Positions 53,367 to 62,447 of a DNA stretch of 64,000 bases are shown here, piece after piece (position 1 is the first letter of the stretch; every line of letters begins with the position of its first letter). The stretch covers positions 1,178,001 through 1,242,000 of the forward strand of contig NZ_CP073586.1 of NCBI RefSeq assembly GCF_022267555.1, written 5' to 3'. Source of the stretch: Proteiniphilum propionicum. Lineage in GTDB: Bacteria > Bacteroidota > Bacteroidia > Bacteroidales > Dysgonomonadaceae. Under the pieces are notes generated by a model. That model did no database searches. It saw nothing but the letters and a program-made list of their open reading frames with translations, and was not told the DNA's origin. A program made the translations under genes and the position numbers.

Positions 53367-54266
53367 ATGCTTACATTTAAAACAATAGAATTAAAGGATA
53401 GAGACATAATAAATTCATATCTCGAAAAACAAAATTACAGAGCTTCGGATTTATGTTTTACAAACCTGTTCACATGGGGAAAGAAGTTCAGCACACAATT
53501 CGCAGTAAGTGATAATCTGCTGTTTATTAGGTTTAGAGACAATAATAATCGCAACTCATACCTTAAGCCTGTTGGATTGGGAGACATTAAAAAGGGTATA
53601 GAAATAATCATAGATGATCATAAGCAGTTCGGTTCCGTTTTTCAGATTAGAGGTGTGACAAAAGAGATGATCAGAGAAATTGAAGAAGCGATGCCGGGAA
53701 GGTTCGAATATAACCTTAACAGAAGTGTTTCAGATTACATATACACCACCGAAAAACTGATACATCTTAAAGGGAAGAAGCTGCAAAGTAAACGTAATCA
53801 TATCAACCGGTTTAAACGTGAAAATGAGTGGCAGTACAAATCACTTACAGGTAATCGTGTATTGGTAGAAGAGTGCAAAAGCATGCTTGACAAGTGGATG
53901 AAGATTAACGGTGAAGAGAAAGACCCCTCACTCGTATATGATGATTACGCAACGACACAGATGTTGTATAATTTTGAATATCTTAATTTGATGGGAGGGC
54001 TGATATGCGTGAACAGCGAAATTGTTGCCTTCAGCATTGGAGAGAAGCTTACACAAGACACTGTTGTAGTTCATGTGGAGAAAGCTTTTACAACCACTCA
54101 CGGTGCATACAACATCATTAATCAGCAATTTGTCGAAAATGAGGCTTCAGAATTTACCTATGTGAATCGTGAAGAGGACATGGGGATTGATAATCTACGT
54201 CAGGCTAAGCTTTCCTATCAGCCTGATATTATTTTGGAAAAATACAACGCAAGATTCAAAAGCTAA
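53367..54266 (+). CDS. DUF2156 / phosphatidylglycerol lysyltransferase-domain protein
   Basis: A 299-residue soluble protein with the double GNAT-like fold of DUF2156 (LPG_synthase_C). Typical parts are NYRASDLCFTNLFTWGKKF at the N-terminus, SKRNHINRFKRENEW in the middle and YVNREEDMGIDNLRQAKLSYQP near the end. Membrane-bound relatives transfer lysine from lysyl-tRNA to phosphatidylglycerol; this protein lacks the flippase half, so its acceptor is unknown. A GNAT gene follows after 60 nt. Confidence 0.85.
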   Translation: MLTFKTIELKDRDIINSYLEKQNYRASDLCFTNLFTWGKKFSTQFAVSDNLLFIRFRDNNNRNSYLKPVGLGDIKKGIEIIIDDHKQFGSVFQIRGVTKEMIREIEEAMPGRFEYNLNRSVSDYIYTTEKLIHLKGKKLQSKRNHINRFKRENEWQYKSLTGNRVLVEECKSMLDKWMKINGEEKDPSLVYDDYATTQMLYNFEYLNLMGGLICVNSEIVAFSIGEKLTQDTVVVHVEKAFTTTHGAYNIINQQFVENEASEFTYVNREEDMGIDNLRQAKLSYQPDIILEKYNARFKS

Positions 54267-54326
54267 CTGTTTATCATACGTTATCTGCATTGCCTGATTA
54301 GGTTTCACCGTTATTTCGATTAAAAC

Positions 54327-55202
54327 ATGATTCAATTTGCCGACGATAATACAAAACAGCAGGTTTGGGATATGTGGAAAACCGTGTTCAACGATCCGGA
54401 TGACTATATGGAGGTTTATTTTCGCTGGAAATACCTTAACGAGAATACGCTTATATATATTGAAGATGGCAAAGCTGTTTCCTCTCTGCAGATGTTGTCT
54501 TACCAGTTCACTTTTTGCGGGACGGAAATTCCTGCTATCTATCTTTCCGGTGTGTGTACCTTGCCTGAATACAGAGAAAAAGGGTATAGCCGGCAACTGC
54601 TGATAAAAAGTTTTGACGTCGCTGCCGGCAGGAATGTGCCAATCATCTTGCTTGTGCCTCAGGAAGAGTGGCTGTTGAGGTTTTATGACAAATTGGGTTT
54701 TGCCCGTACTTTTGACCCCGGAGCGGAGGCTTTGCCTTCTCTGAAAGAGTTGACGCAAAAATATCCGGGCGATCTGTACGCCGCATTCAGGGAGTTTGAC
54801 TCTTTGTTCCGTCATAAAGATGTGACTGTTCAGAAGTCGTTCGATGATTTTTATGCCATGGTTGAGGAGGCGGCACTTTTCGGGTTCCCTCCCAAAAAAA
54901 ACCTGATGGGTATGGCGCGAGTGATTGATGCACATAGACTGATCTCGATATTTGCCGAACGGTACCCGCAAACAGCGTTTTCTATATCTGTACGGGATGA
55001 ACTGCTGAAAGTAAACAGTGCCTCTTTTACAGTTGTGGGAGGAGAAGCTAGGAGATACAGCCCTCCAGAAAAATCTCTCTTTCATGCAAATATCCGAAAA
55101 TTGGCGCAATTGCTTTTCGGATATCACACTTTAGGGGATGAAGAGCCATTTAGTGCTGTTTTCCCTGAAAAAGTCCCTTCTATGAGCTATATGCTGGAGT
55201 GA
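54327..55202 (+). CDS. GNAT family N-acetyltransferase
   Basis: A 291-residue protein with an N-terminal acetyltransferase domain. The acetyl-CoA-binding motif is GVCTLPEYREKGYSRQLL (about residues 72-89), followed by LVPQEEWLLRFYDKLGFART. The C-terminal half is a second, degenerate GNAT/sterol-carrier-like part as in Eis-type enzymes. The substrate is unknown. It forms a pair with the DUF2156 gene; its end precedes the sigma gene by 62 nt. Confidence 0.85.
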   Translation: MIQFADDNTKQQVWDMWKTVFNDPDDYMEVYFRWKYLNENTLIYIEDGKAVSSLQMLSYQFTFCGTEIPAIYLSGVCTLPEYREKGYSRQLLIKSFDVAAGRNVPIILLVPQEEWLLRFYDKLGFARTFDPGAEALPSLKELTQKYPGDLYAAFREFDSLFRHKDVTVQKSFDDFYAMVEEAALFGFPPKKNLMGMARVIDAHRLISIFAERYPQTAFSISVRDELLKVNSASFTVVGGEARRYSPPEKSLFHANIRKLAQLLFGYHTLGDEEPFSAVFPEKVPSMSYMLE

Positions 55203-55264
55203 AATTGAATATTTTAAAAAAATCTGATATTATTGTTGTATATTTATGGGTCAATAAAAGTTTT

Positions 55265-55876
55265 ATGGATAATCATCAGTCTGATGCACACGATGTTCGC
55301 GAGAGAGCCCTTGTCTTCCGTCTTGTGAACAATGATGAAGAGGCTTTCAGTGAATTATATGCCAGCTACAAGGACCGGTTGATCTATTTTGCGATGAGAT
55401 TTGTTAAATCAAGAGAATTTGCTGAAGATATTTTTCATGATGTGTTTTCGGTTATCTGGCAATCCCGTCATTTTATCAATCCGGAGTATTCTTTTTCATC
55501 TTATGTTTATACCATGGTAAAAAACAGGGTATTGAACATGTTGAGGGGAATAGAAAGTGAGAAGAGAGTCATGCAGGCAATTCTTTCGCAAGCTATCGAT
55601 TACAATGACGACACAAGCCGGAACGTTCTGTATAATGAATTAAATGAAATTATTGAAAAAGCTATAAATCGTCTTACACCACGACAAAAAGAGATATTCC
55701 GGATGAGTAGAGAAGAGCATATGTCGCACCGTGAAATAGCTCAAAAACTGAACCTTTCCATATATACCGTGCAGGAACATATTACGCAGGCTTTAAAATC
55801 AATAAGATGCTTTTTGGCGAAATACCCCGGGAGTATGGCCGATCTGTTGTTGATCCTGATTTGTTTAAATATATAA
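55265..55876 (+). CDS. ECF RNA polymerase sigma factor of the PUL
   Basis: A 203-residue sigma-70 family factor of the Bacteroidetes ECF group linked to FecR. Region 2 is FSELYASYKDRLIYFAMRFVKSREFAEDIFHDVFSVIW. Region 4 is LTPRQKEIFRMSREEHMSHREIAQKLNLSIYTVQEH, with a helix-turn-helix. The C-terminal tail is hydrophobic (SMADLLLILICLNI), common in this group. ATG 55265 (MDNHQSDAH) is the natural start; the longer frame overlaps the preceding gene. It should direct transcription of the downstream receptor genes when released by FecR. Confidence 0.93.
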   Translation: MDNHQSDAHDVRERALVFRLVNNDEEAFSELYASYKDRLIYFAMRFVKSREFAEDIFHDVFSVIWQSRHFINPEYSFSSYVYTMVKNRVLNMLRGIESEKRVMQAILSQAIDYNDDTSRNVLYNELNEIIEKAINRLTPRQKEIFRMSREEHMSHREIAQKLNLSIYTVQEHITQALKSIRCFLAKYPGSMADLLLILICLNI

Positions 55877-55957
55877 AATTAAGTTAACAACACCCCTGCT
55901 TCTTTCGTCTGAAGTGTATTATAAGTATACAAGGATATATTTTAAACATCCTTTTGA

Positions 55958-56944
55958 ATGTTCATGAAAGGGAATAAAGATAAAACAACAGTTATTCATC
56001 GTTTTCTGAATGGGACTTATACCGTAGACGAGGCTTACGCCTTTTTGGAGGAGAGTAATGATCCCGTCAATAAAGATATTATTGAGGAGGCTGCATTCAG
56101 CGTCTGGGAGGAATCGCAGTTCCTCGAAAAAACCGGGGACCCGCTGAATAAGGAATATAAAGAAGAAGCTTACACTATTTTAAAAGATATTGAGAAAAAG
56201 AAAAAAAGATCCCTAAAGCCTTTGTTTTTAGTGGCAGGAAGCATTGCAGCCGCAATAGCGGTCATCTTTTCCTTTTTTCGCCTATATGAGGGGGTTTCCC
56301 GTCAGGATATTTATTATGAATGCATTGAAACTACTTATGGGGAAAGGAAAGATATTACTTTACCGGATGGGTCAATGGTTACCCTCAATTCTTGTTCCCG
56401 GTTGCGTTATCCTGCAAAATTCACACAGCAGGCTCGTGAAGTGATGCTTCAGGGTGAGGCTTTTTTCGATGTTGCCAGGGATCCCGACCGGCAGTTTGTG
56501 GTGACTGCCGGGCAGTTTTGTGTGAAGGTCTTGGGCACGGCATTCAATATCAAGTCATACGATATGGATGAAATTACCTCCGTTAAGGTTGATAGAGGTA
56601 AGGTTCAGATTGAAATGCCGGAGGCAACCATGAGACTCTCTGCACAGGAACGGGTTGAGGTGAATTCCCTTAGGGGTACGATAAAAAAACATCAGGATCT
56701 ATACGAGACGGCAGGCTGGAGAAAAGGGTGCCTCTATTTTGACGCTACTCCTATTCAGGACGTAGCCAGAGAGCTGGAGAGAGAATACAATTGTTCTATA
56801 GTCTTTCAGGAGGGACAGGAGTTTGATAACCTTATTTCAGGAGAGCACGACAATCAGAGTCTTGAGTCCGTTCTGCAGTCACTTGAGTATATTTCAGGAA
56901 TCAAATACAATAAAGACAACTATCACATACTTTTATATAAATAA
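55958..56944 (+). CDS. FecR family anti-sigma factor
   Basis: A 328-residue inner-membrane regulator. The cytoplasmic part (1-88) binds the sigma factor. One transmembrane helix spans about 88-108 (FLVAGSIAAAIAVIFSFF). The periplasmic FecR domain has ERKDITLPDGSMVTLNSCSRLRYP and EAFFDVARDPDRQFVV, and the C-terminal DUF4974 domain GCLYFDATPIQDVARELEREYN. It senses the STN domain of the cognate SusC. Start at 55958 or the ATG two codons later. Confidence 0.93.
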   Translation: MFMKGNKDKTTVIHRFLNGTYTVDEAYAFLEESNDPVNKDIIEEAAFSVWEESQFLEKTGDPLNKEYKEEAYTILKDIEKKKKRSLKPLFLVAGSIAAAIAVIFSFFRLYEGVSRQDIYYECIETTYGERKDITLPDGSMVTLNSCSRLRYPAKFTQQAREVMLQGEAFFDVARDPDRQFVVTAGQFCVKVLGTAFNIKSYDMDEITSVKVDRGKVQIEMPEATMRLSAQERVEVNSLRGTIKKHQDLYETAGWRKGCLYFDATPIQDVARELEREYNCSIVFQEGQEFDNLISGEHDNQSLESVLQSLEYISGIKYNKDNYHILLYK

Positions 56945-57006
56945 CATATCAAAAAATAGATGCCTATGAATAAAACCTCAACAACTTAATTATTTCTTAT
57001 TATATT

Positions 57007-57036
57007 AAAAAAGAGCAACCCTGTTCAGGGCTGCTC
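57007..57036 (-). terminator. Minus-strand intrinsic terminator inside the fecR-susC spacer
   Basis: GAGCA-CCCTG (57013-57023) pairs with CAGGG-TGCTC (57026-57036) with one A-C mismatch and a tight loop. On the minus strand it is followed by six T (57012-57007); on the plus strand no T run follows. It therefore serves a minus-strand transcript, although no minus-strand gene is annotated here. Confidence 0.65.
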
Positions 57037-57125
57037 GGGATGATACTACAAAACAACCCTACTGTTTGCATCATATGGTTGTTTGTGGTAAATCAGTTTA
57101 ACAATCTCACTAAAATCATTAAACT
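57007..57125 (-). ncRNA. Candidate cis-antisense sRNA to the susC leader
   Basis: The minus-strand promoter at 57162-57129 would start a transcript near 57122-57125, ending at the T run 57012-57007. This gives an RNA of about 118 nt fully complementary to the susC 5' leader, beginning 11-14 nt before the susC ATG. In Bacteroides fragilis several ECF/FecR-controlled PULs carry antisense RNAs at exactly this place (DonS type) that repress the susC-like gene. The placement, size and signals agree; expression is inferred. Confidence 0.55.
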
Positions 57126-57128
57126 TTA

Positions 57129-57162
57129 CAAAGTTATGAATAATCTGACAGCTGTGAACAAA
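57129..57162 (-). promoter_or_regulatory. Minus-strand promoter of the antisense RNA
   Basis: -33 TTTG (57162-57159), 22-nt spacer, -7 TAACTTTG (57136-57129), reading away from susC. The box overlaps the A of the susC start codon, so sense and antisense initiation regions are interlocked. Confidence 0.55.
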
Positions 57163-60100
57163 AATCTTAAAAACATTATTCTGTTTTTTTCTTTTCTCTG
57201 TCTGAACCTTTTGTTGGTAACTCCTTCCTACGGTCAGAACGTTAAGGAAAAAAACATCACATTTTATGTTAAAAATGGGCAGTTGGTTGATGTCCTTAAC
57301 AAAATCAGCCAGAAAACAAGCTTTAAATTTTTCTATGATCAGAGCACCTTACGCAAAGTTCCGCCAGTGACTATTGATGTAAAGGATGCCGGTATACAGG
57401 AGTTGCTGGATGTTATTACCGAACAAACAAAACTCTACTTTTACCGGACAGATAATACAATATCAATAAGCAAAACCCCACCAGTAATACAAAAGGCAAT
57501 TACAGGCAATCAGAACCAACAGGAGAAAGTAGTTACGGGAAAAATCACCGATGAAGCCGGTGATCCGGTTATTGGTGCCAACATTATTGAAAAAGATGTC
57601 GTAAGTAACGGAACGGTTACTGATATAGACGGCAATTTTTCGCTGAAGGTAAAATCAAATGCAACGATAACCATTTCTTACATAGGTTATGTGGAACAGG
57701 AGATACTAGTGGGGGACAGGAGTTTTTTCAGTATTGTACTGAAAGAAGATACCAAAACCCTGGATGAGCTCGTAGTTGTCGGGTATGGGACACAGAAAAA
57801 ACTCAATCTTACAGGTGCCGTCGCATCTGTTTCGGGCGATGTGCTGAGTGATAGGCCAATAGGCAATATTGCGCAGGGGTTGCAAGGGGTCATACCCAAC
57901 TTGAACATCACCTTTACAAGCGGACAGCCATCGGCAGGTGCCGGGATCAATATCAGGGGTAACACATCGTTAAACGGCGGGTCGGCCCTTGTGTTGATCG
58001 ATGGCGTAGAGGGCGACCTCTCCCTGATTAACCCGCAGGACGTAGAGAATGTTTCCGTTTTGAAAGATGCCTCTTCGGCTGCCATTTATGGTGCCCGTGC
58101 CGCATTTGGTGTGATGCTGGTAACCACTAAGCAGGGACGTGAAAACCAGAAAATAAAGATCAACTATAATAATAACCTGGCATGGAGCACTCCGGCACGT
58201 TTGCCTGAGATGCCGAGAGCCGATGTATGGGCGAGAGCATGGAATGATGCGTATGACAGTGAGTCGCCGGGCGACTATTATTTCAACGACCGTTTCCTGG
58301 CTGCGCTTGATGCACATATTGCCGATCCTGAAAATAATCCGGCTATCCTGGTGGACACCGAAGGTATTCAGAGCCCCAATTATACACCTAATAATCCCGG
58401 TTGGGCCTATGTTGGTAATACGGATTGGATTCATGAGTTTTATAAGGATGCCGCATTTATGCAGCAACATAATCTCAGTATTTCAGGTGGTTCGGACAAA
58501 TCAAGTTATTACCTTTCCGGCGGTTTTAAAGATCAGGGTGGAATCTTTCGTTATGGGAATGATGACTATAAACGTTATAACCTCTCTTTTACCTTCGATA
58601 CAAAGATGACCGACTGGCTTGACCTCGGTTTTTCAACCAAATACAATTATACAAATAATGATGAACCGTATAAGGCTGGCTCATCTGCCGAGACCTGGTA
58701 TTATGAAGTATATAGGATGTTTCCTACACTGTCGGTCTTTTTGCCCAATGGCGATTTTGCAGGAATGTCGCTGAGTCGCGGTAACTTTAATGTAATCGGT
58801 CATATGGCTGAGGCAGGACGTAGTATTAGTACCGGGAATGACATGTGGTATACCGGACGTTTCGACCTGCATCCATTCAAAGGCCTCTCTATTAAAGGAA
58901 ACTATACGTTGAATAAATATTTCGGAAGAAGCAAAATACATCGTAAGACGGTTTACCAGACCATGCCCGAAGGGGTGGCTCCGGTTGAGAGCCAGACACC
59001 TAATTTTGTGTCTAACGGGAATAGCGAAAATAATTATCAGACATTCAACGTGTGGGCAGAATATAACTGGGATATAGACAAACTTCACAATTTCAAGGCG
59101 ATGGGTGGATATAATCAGGAAGGAAAAGATTACAAGGGATTGTCATTCAGAATGTCAGACCTATTCGATAATGAAACTCCTATTTCCGATCTGGCCATAA
59201 ACTATGTCAGCAATAACGAAACCGATACGCGATGGAGGGTACAGGGTCTGTTCTATCGGTTAAATTACGATTTCAAATCAAAATACCTTCTGGAATTGAA
59301 CGGTCGCTATGACGGATCTTCAAAATTTCCTTCCGGCAAGCGCCATGTGTTCGTACCTTCTGCATCTGCCGGCTGGAGAATATCGGAAGAGAGTTTTTTC
59401 ACTCCCCTACGCGGTGTGATAGATAACCTGAAACTCAGGGCATCTGTAGGGGTTCTGGGTAACCAGGCTATCAGTTCCTACTTCTCTTACATAGCATCTC
59501 TTACTGGTGGAGCCATGAGTAATTATATGATGAATGGCGAACCTCTCACCTATCTGTCGGCTCCCTCGTTGCCAAACAATGTTACATGGGAGAAAGTAAT
59601 CAGCAGTGATGCCGGAATAGATCTGGCCTTGTTTGATAATCGCCTCTCCGGATCCTTCGATTATTATATCCGAGATACGAAAGATATGATACGCTCTGTG
59701 ACACTTCCAGCTGTATTGGGTACCAGTGGAGGGCAGGAAAATCTTGCCGATATGCGAACCAAAGGATGGGAACTTGAAGTTTCCTGGAGGGATAAGATCA
59801 GCAATGTCCTGGGTAGCCCCTTGACCTATTCTTTATCGGCAGGTCTTTCTGATTATCAGGCTGAAATTACCAAATTTGATAACCCTACCGGTTCTTTGTC
59901 AATGTATTACAAGGGTTGGAAAATGGGAGACTATTGGGGATATGTTACTGATGGGTTTATAAGGGATGAGCATGAGGCTGCCCGTATGAATTATATACAA
60001 AGTTACATTTACCATACATGGAAGCCTGGAGATATCCGTTATAAGGATGTTAACAACGACGGGGTGATCAATATCGGTAAAAACACGTTGGATGATCCGG

Positions 60101-60630
60101 GTGACCTGGTGATTATTGGAAACAATACACCCAGATACCGCTATAACGCACAGCTGGATATCAATTGGAAAGGAATTGGCCTGTGGGTGATGTTCGACGG
60201 AGTAGGAAAGCGTGATGTGTGGACCAGCAGCGACCAGTTCTGGGGATTCCCGCGTGGCATCTACAACGGAAATATTTTCCAGTACCATATCGATAATACC
60301 TGGAGCCCGGAAAATCCTGATGCATACTATCCAAGAAAGTCGTTAAACAACAGGAATATACAGCGACAATCGAAATATTTATTGAATGCAGCCTATTTAA
60401 GATTGAAAGGCCTGACCTTCAGTTATAATCTTCCGAAGAAATACGTATCCAGTTTATTTATAGAGCAATTGAGAATTTATGTGAGCGGAAATAATCTGTG
60501 GGAAAAAACACATATGCCTCCGTTTATGACTCCCGATATAACGGAGAGCCTGAGCGATGGAGGGTCCAATTCAGGAAAAGAGTATGCTTTTATGCGAAAT
60601 TTTTCTCTTGGAGCAAACATTACATTTTGA
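57136..60630 (+). CDS. SusC/RagA-family TonB-linked receptor with STN signalling domain
   Basis: A 1164-residue outer-membrane transporter. ATG 57136 (MNNLTAVNKNLKN) precedes a signal peptide ending near SYGQ; a longer frame to 57040 has no such logic. Domains: STN (about 35-110, ITFYVKNGQLVDVLNKISQKTSFKF), carboxypeptidase-regulatory-like domain (about 130-215), TonB box (LDELVVVGYGTQKK), plug (IRGNTSLNGGSALVLIDGV, VLKDASSAAIYGARAAFG) and a large barrel ending NITF. The STN domain marks a receptor that signals to FecR as well as importing. It forms a pair with the SusD gene 28 nt downstream. The glycan imported is unknown. Confidence 0.97.
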   Translation: MNNLTAVNKNLKNIILFFSFLCLNLLLVTPSYGQNVKEKNITFYVKNGQLVDVLNKISQKTSFKFFYDQSTLRKVPPVTIDVKDAGIQELLDVITEQTKLYFYRTDNTISISKTPPVIQKAITGNQNQQEKVVTGKITDEAGDPVIGANIIEKDVVSNGTVTDIDGNFSLKVKSNATITISYIGYVEQEILVGDRSFFSIVLKEDTKTLDELVVVGYGTQKKLNLTGAVASVSGDVLSDRPIGNIAQGLQGVIPNLNITFTSGQPSAGAGINIRGNTSLNGGSALVLIDGVEGDLSLINPQDVENVSVLKDASSAAIYGARAAFGVMLVTTKQGRENQKIKINYNNNLAWSTPARLPEMPRADVWARAWNDAYDSESPGDYYFNDRFLAALDAHIADPENNPAILVDTEGIQSPNYTPNNPGWAYVGNTDWIHEFYKDAAFMQQHNLSISGGSDKSSYYLSGGFKDQGGIFRYGNDDYKRYNLSFTFDTKMTDWLDLGFSTKYNYTNNDEPYKAGSSAETWYYEVYRMFPTLSVFLPNGDFAGMSLSRGNFNVIGHMAEAGRSISTGNDMWYTGRFDLHPFKGLSIKGNYTLNKYFGRSKIHRKTVYQTMPEGVAPVESQTPNFVSNGNSENNYQTFNVWAEYNWDIDKLHNFKAMGGYNQEGKDYKGLSFRMSDLFDNETPISDLAINYVSNNETDTRWRVQGLFYRLNYDFKSKYLLELNGRYDGSSKFPSGKRHVFVPSASAGWRISEESFFTPLRGVIDNLKLRASVGVLGNQAISSYFSYIASLTGGAMSNYMMNGEPLTYLSAPSLPNNVTWEKVISSDAGIDLALFDNRLSGSFDYYIRDTKDMIRSVTLPAVLGTSGGQENLADMRTKGWELEVSWRDKISNVLGSPLTYSLSAGLSDYQAEITKFDNPTGSLSMYYKGWKMGDYWGYVTDGFIRDEHEAARMNYIQSYIYHTWKPGDIRYKDVNNDGVINIGKNTLDDPGDLVIIGNNTPRYRYNAQLDINWKGIGLWVMFDGVGKRDVWTSSDQFWGFPRGIYNGNIFQYHIDNTWSPENPDAYYPRKSLNNRNIQRQSKYLLNAAYLRLKGLTFSYNLPKKYVSSLFIEQLRIYVSGNNLWEKTHMPPFMTPDITESLSDGGSNSGKEYAFMRNFSLGANITF

Positions 60631-60658
60631 CGATAACATAATTTAAAACACAAAAGTG

Positions 60659-62428
60659 ATGAAAAAATATATATATTTATTAACCTATATAACACTAACA
60701 ATGATAAGCTGCAACTACCTGGATGTGGAACCTGGGGATACTATTACCGATACCCGGTTTTGGGCTACGGCCAACGGGGTTGCACTGGAACAGTATTGTC
60801 ATACCTATTATCCAAGCCTGGTAATCGGACATGGGAACCCTAATTCGTGGGACGGCAGCCCCCTGATTACCGGCGATCTGCAATCCGATAACCTCTTGAG
60901 TGGAGGTGCGAATCAGATTGCATTCGGTAAAAATGTGAAAAACCATACCGATGGGGCATGGAGTTGGGGTGTTATACGCGGATGTAATGCATTTCTGGAG
61001 AATTACATGCGTAGTCCGGCATCGGCGAATGATAAAAAACATTATGCAGGAGAGATCTATTTCTTCAAAGCTTGGGATTACTTCAATAAAATGAAACGTT
61101 TTGGCGATCTGCCTTGGTATGACAAGGTGCTGGATAAAAACGATCCGGACCTTTACAAGAAAAGGGATTCACGCGTGCTCATAACAGACTCCATACTGAT
61201 GTGCCTGGACAGGGCAATAGAGTACCTGCCCAAGCAGACCGATGTGTGTAAGGTGAGTAAAAATGCTGCTTTATTACTGAAAGCAAGAGTTTGTCTGTAT
61301 GAAGGGACCTGGAGGCGTTACCGCGATATGGAGGGCGATGAAGAACTGTTAAAGAAGGCATACGATACCGCGGGTGAGTTGATGAAGACCGAATATGGGC
61401 ATAATCTATATACTGGTAACGGCACGGAGATGAGCTATTTCAACCTCTTTATACAGGATCATTATCAGGGAAATCCTGAAATCATATTATCTCGTGAGTA
61501 TGATCCCGCAATAAATATGGGACATCAGATCTCCAGGCAATATCCGATGAGTAATTACGGTATGAGTAGGGATTGTTTTGAAGAATATTTGTGTTCCAGA
61601 ACAGGGAAACCGATATCTGTCTGCGGATGCCACAATCCCCACATGGGATATCTGTCGGAGATGATGGATCGTGATAGACGTCTCGTACAGACTATCTGCG
61701 TGCCTGATCCGAACAGTCCTCATGCACAGTATCTGTACAGGAAGGACGGAGGTCTTATGAAAGGAGGAGCTCCCAATATCTTCAATCTTTTTGACGGAAC
61801 CAATGAACGGCCGTTTTACGGAACATCCGTTACAGGATATTGTATCAGTAAGTTCTATAAAGCTTCTGAATGGGAAGGTACCGAGGCTTTCAAAGGAACC
61901 ACCGATGCACCGGTAATGCGTTATGCCGAGGTGTTGCTCATAAGAGCCGAAGCAGGGGCTGAACTGGGACTGGACCCGGAACTGGATAAAACGATCAATG
62001 CCTTGAGGCGGCGTGTAGGGTTCTCCTTCGACCTGACTGCCAACCCTGTTGAGGATCCTGACCTGGTCAGTAAATATCCCGATATAAAAGGAGCCGACAA
62101 AAATCTTATTCGCGAGATCAGGCGGGAACGTCGTATCGAACTGTTTGCCGAGGGCTATCGATGGGATGACCTTTGTCGCTGGAGAGCAGGAGTGAACCTG
62201 TTGAACCGTGAGCGGAGAGGAGCGATTATGGATTCCAAATTCTATTCAGCAAAAGAGATCAATATGATCAGGGAGAAAATAGGATTCGATGAGGATGGAT
62301 TCATTACTCCTTATGCCATAAGGGTTACATATAAACCCTCTTTCACGGAAAAAAACTATCTGTTCAATATTCCCATTGAAGAGACTTCTCTTAATCCTAA
62401 TCTATTACCCGATAATCCGGGATGGTAA
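60659..62428 (+). CDS. SusD/RagB-family nutrient-binding outer-membrane lipoprotein
   Basis: A 589-residue surface lipoprotein with signal peptide and lipobox MISC (cysteine at 18). N-terminal TPR-like helices include YAGEIYFFKAWDYFNKMKRFGDLPW. The C-terminal SusD motif is RRERRIELFAEGYRWDDLCRW and the protein ends with a RagB-type IPIEE stretch. It acts as the lid of the SusC barrel and binds the glycan. ATG 60659 is preferred to the adjacent upstream GTG. Confidence 0.96.
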   Translation: MKKYIYLLTYITLTMISCNYLDVEPGDTITDTRFWATANGVALEQYCHTYYPSLVIGHGNPNSWDGSPLITGDLQSDNLLSGGANQIAFGKNVKNHTDGAWSWGVIRGCNAFLENYMRSPASANDKKHYAGEIYFFKAWDYFNKMKRFGDLPWYDKVLDKNDPDLYKKRDSRVLITDSILMCLDRAIEYLPKQTDVCKVSKNAALLLKARVCLYEGTWRRYRDMEGDEELLKKAYDTAGELMKTEYGHNLYTGNGTEMSYFNLFIQDHYQGNPEIILSREYDPAINMGHQISRQYPMSNYGMSRDCFEEYLCSRTGKPISVCGCHNPHMGYLSEMMDRDRRLVQTICVPDPNSPHAQYLYRKDGGLMKGGAPNIFNLFDGTNERPFYGTSVTGYCISKFYKASEWEGTEAFKGTTDAPVMRYAEVLLIRAEAGAELGLDPELDKTINALRRRVGFSFDLTANPVEDPDLVSKYPDIKGADKNLIREIRRERRIELFAEGYRWDDLCRWRAGVNLLNRERRGAIMDSKFYSAKEINMIREKIGFDEDGFITPYAIRVTYKPSFTEKNYLFNIPIEETSLNPNLLPDNPGW

Positions 62429-62447
62429 AACAATAAAAAATTGAAAC

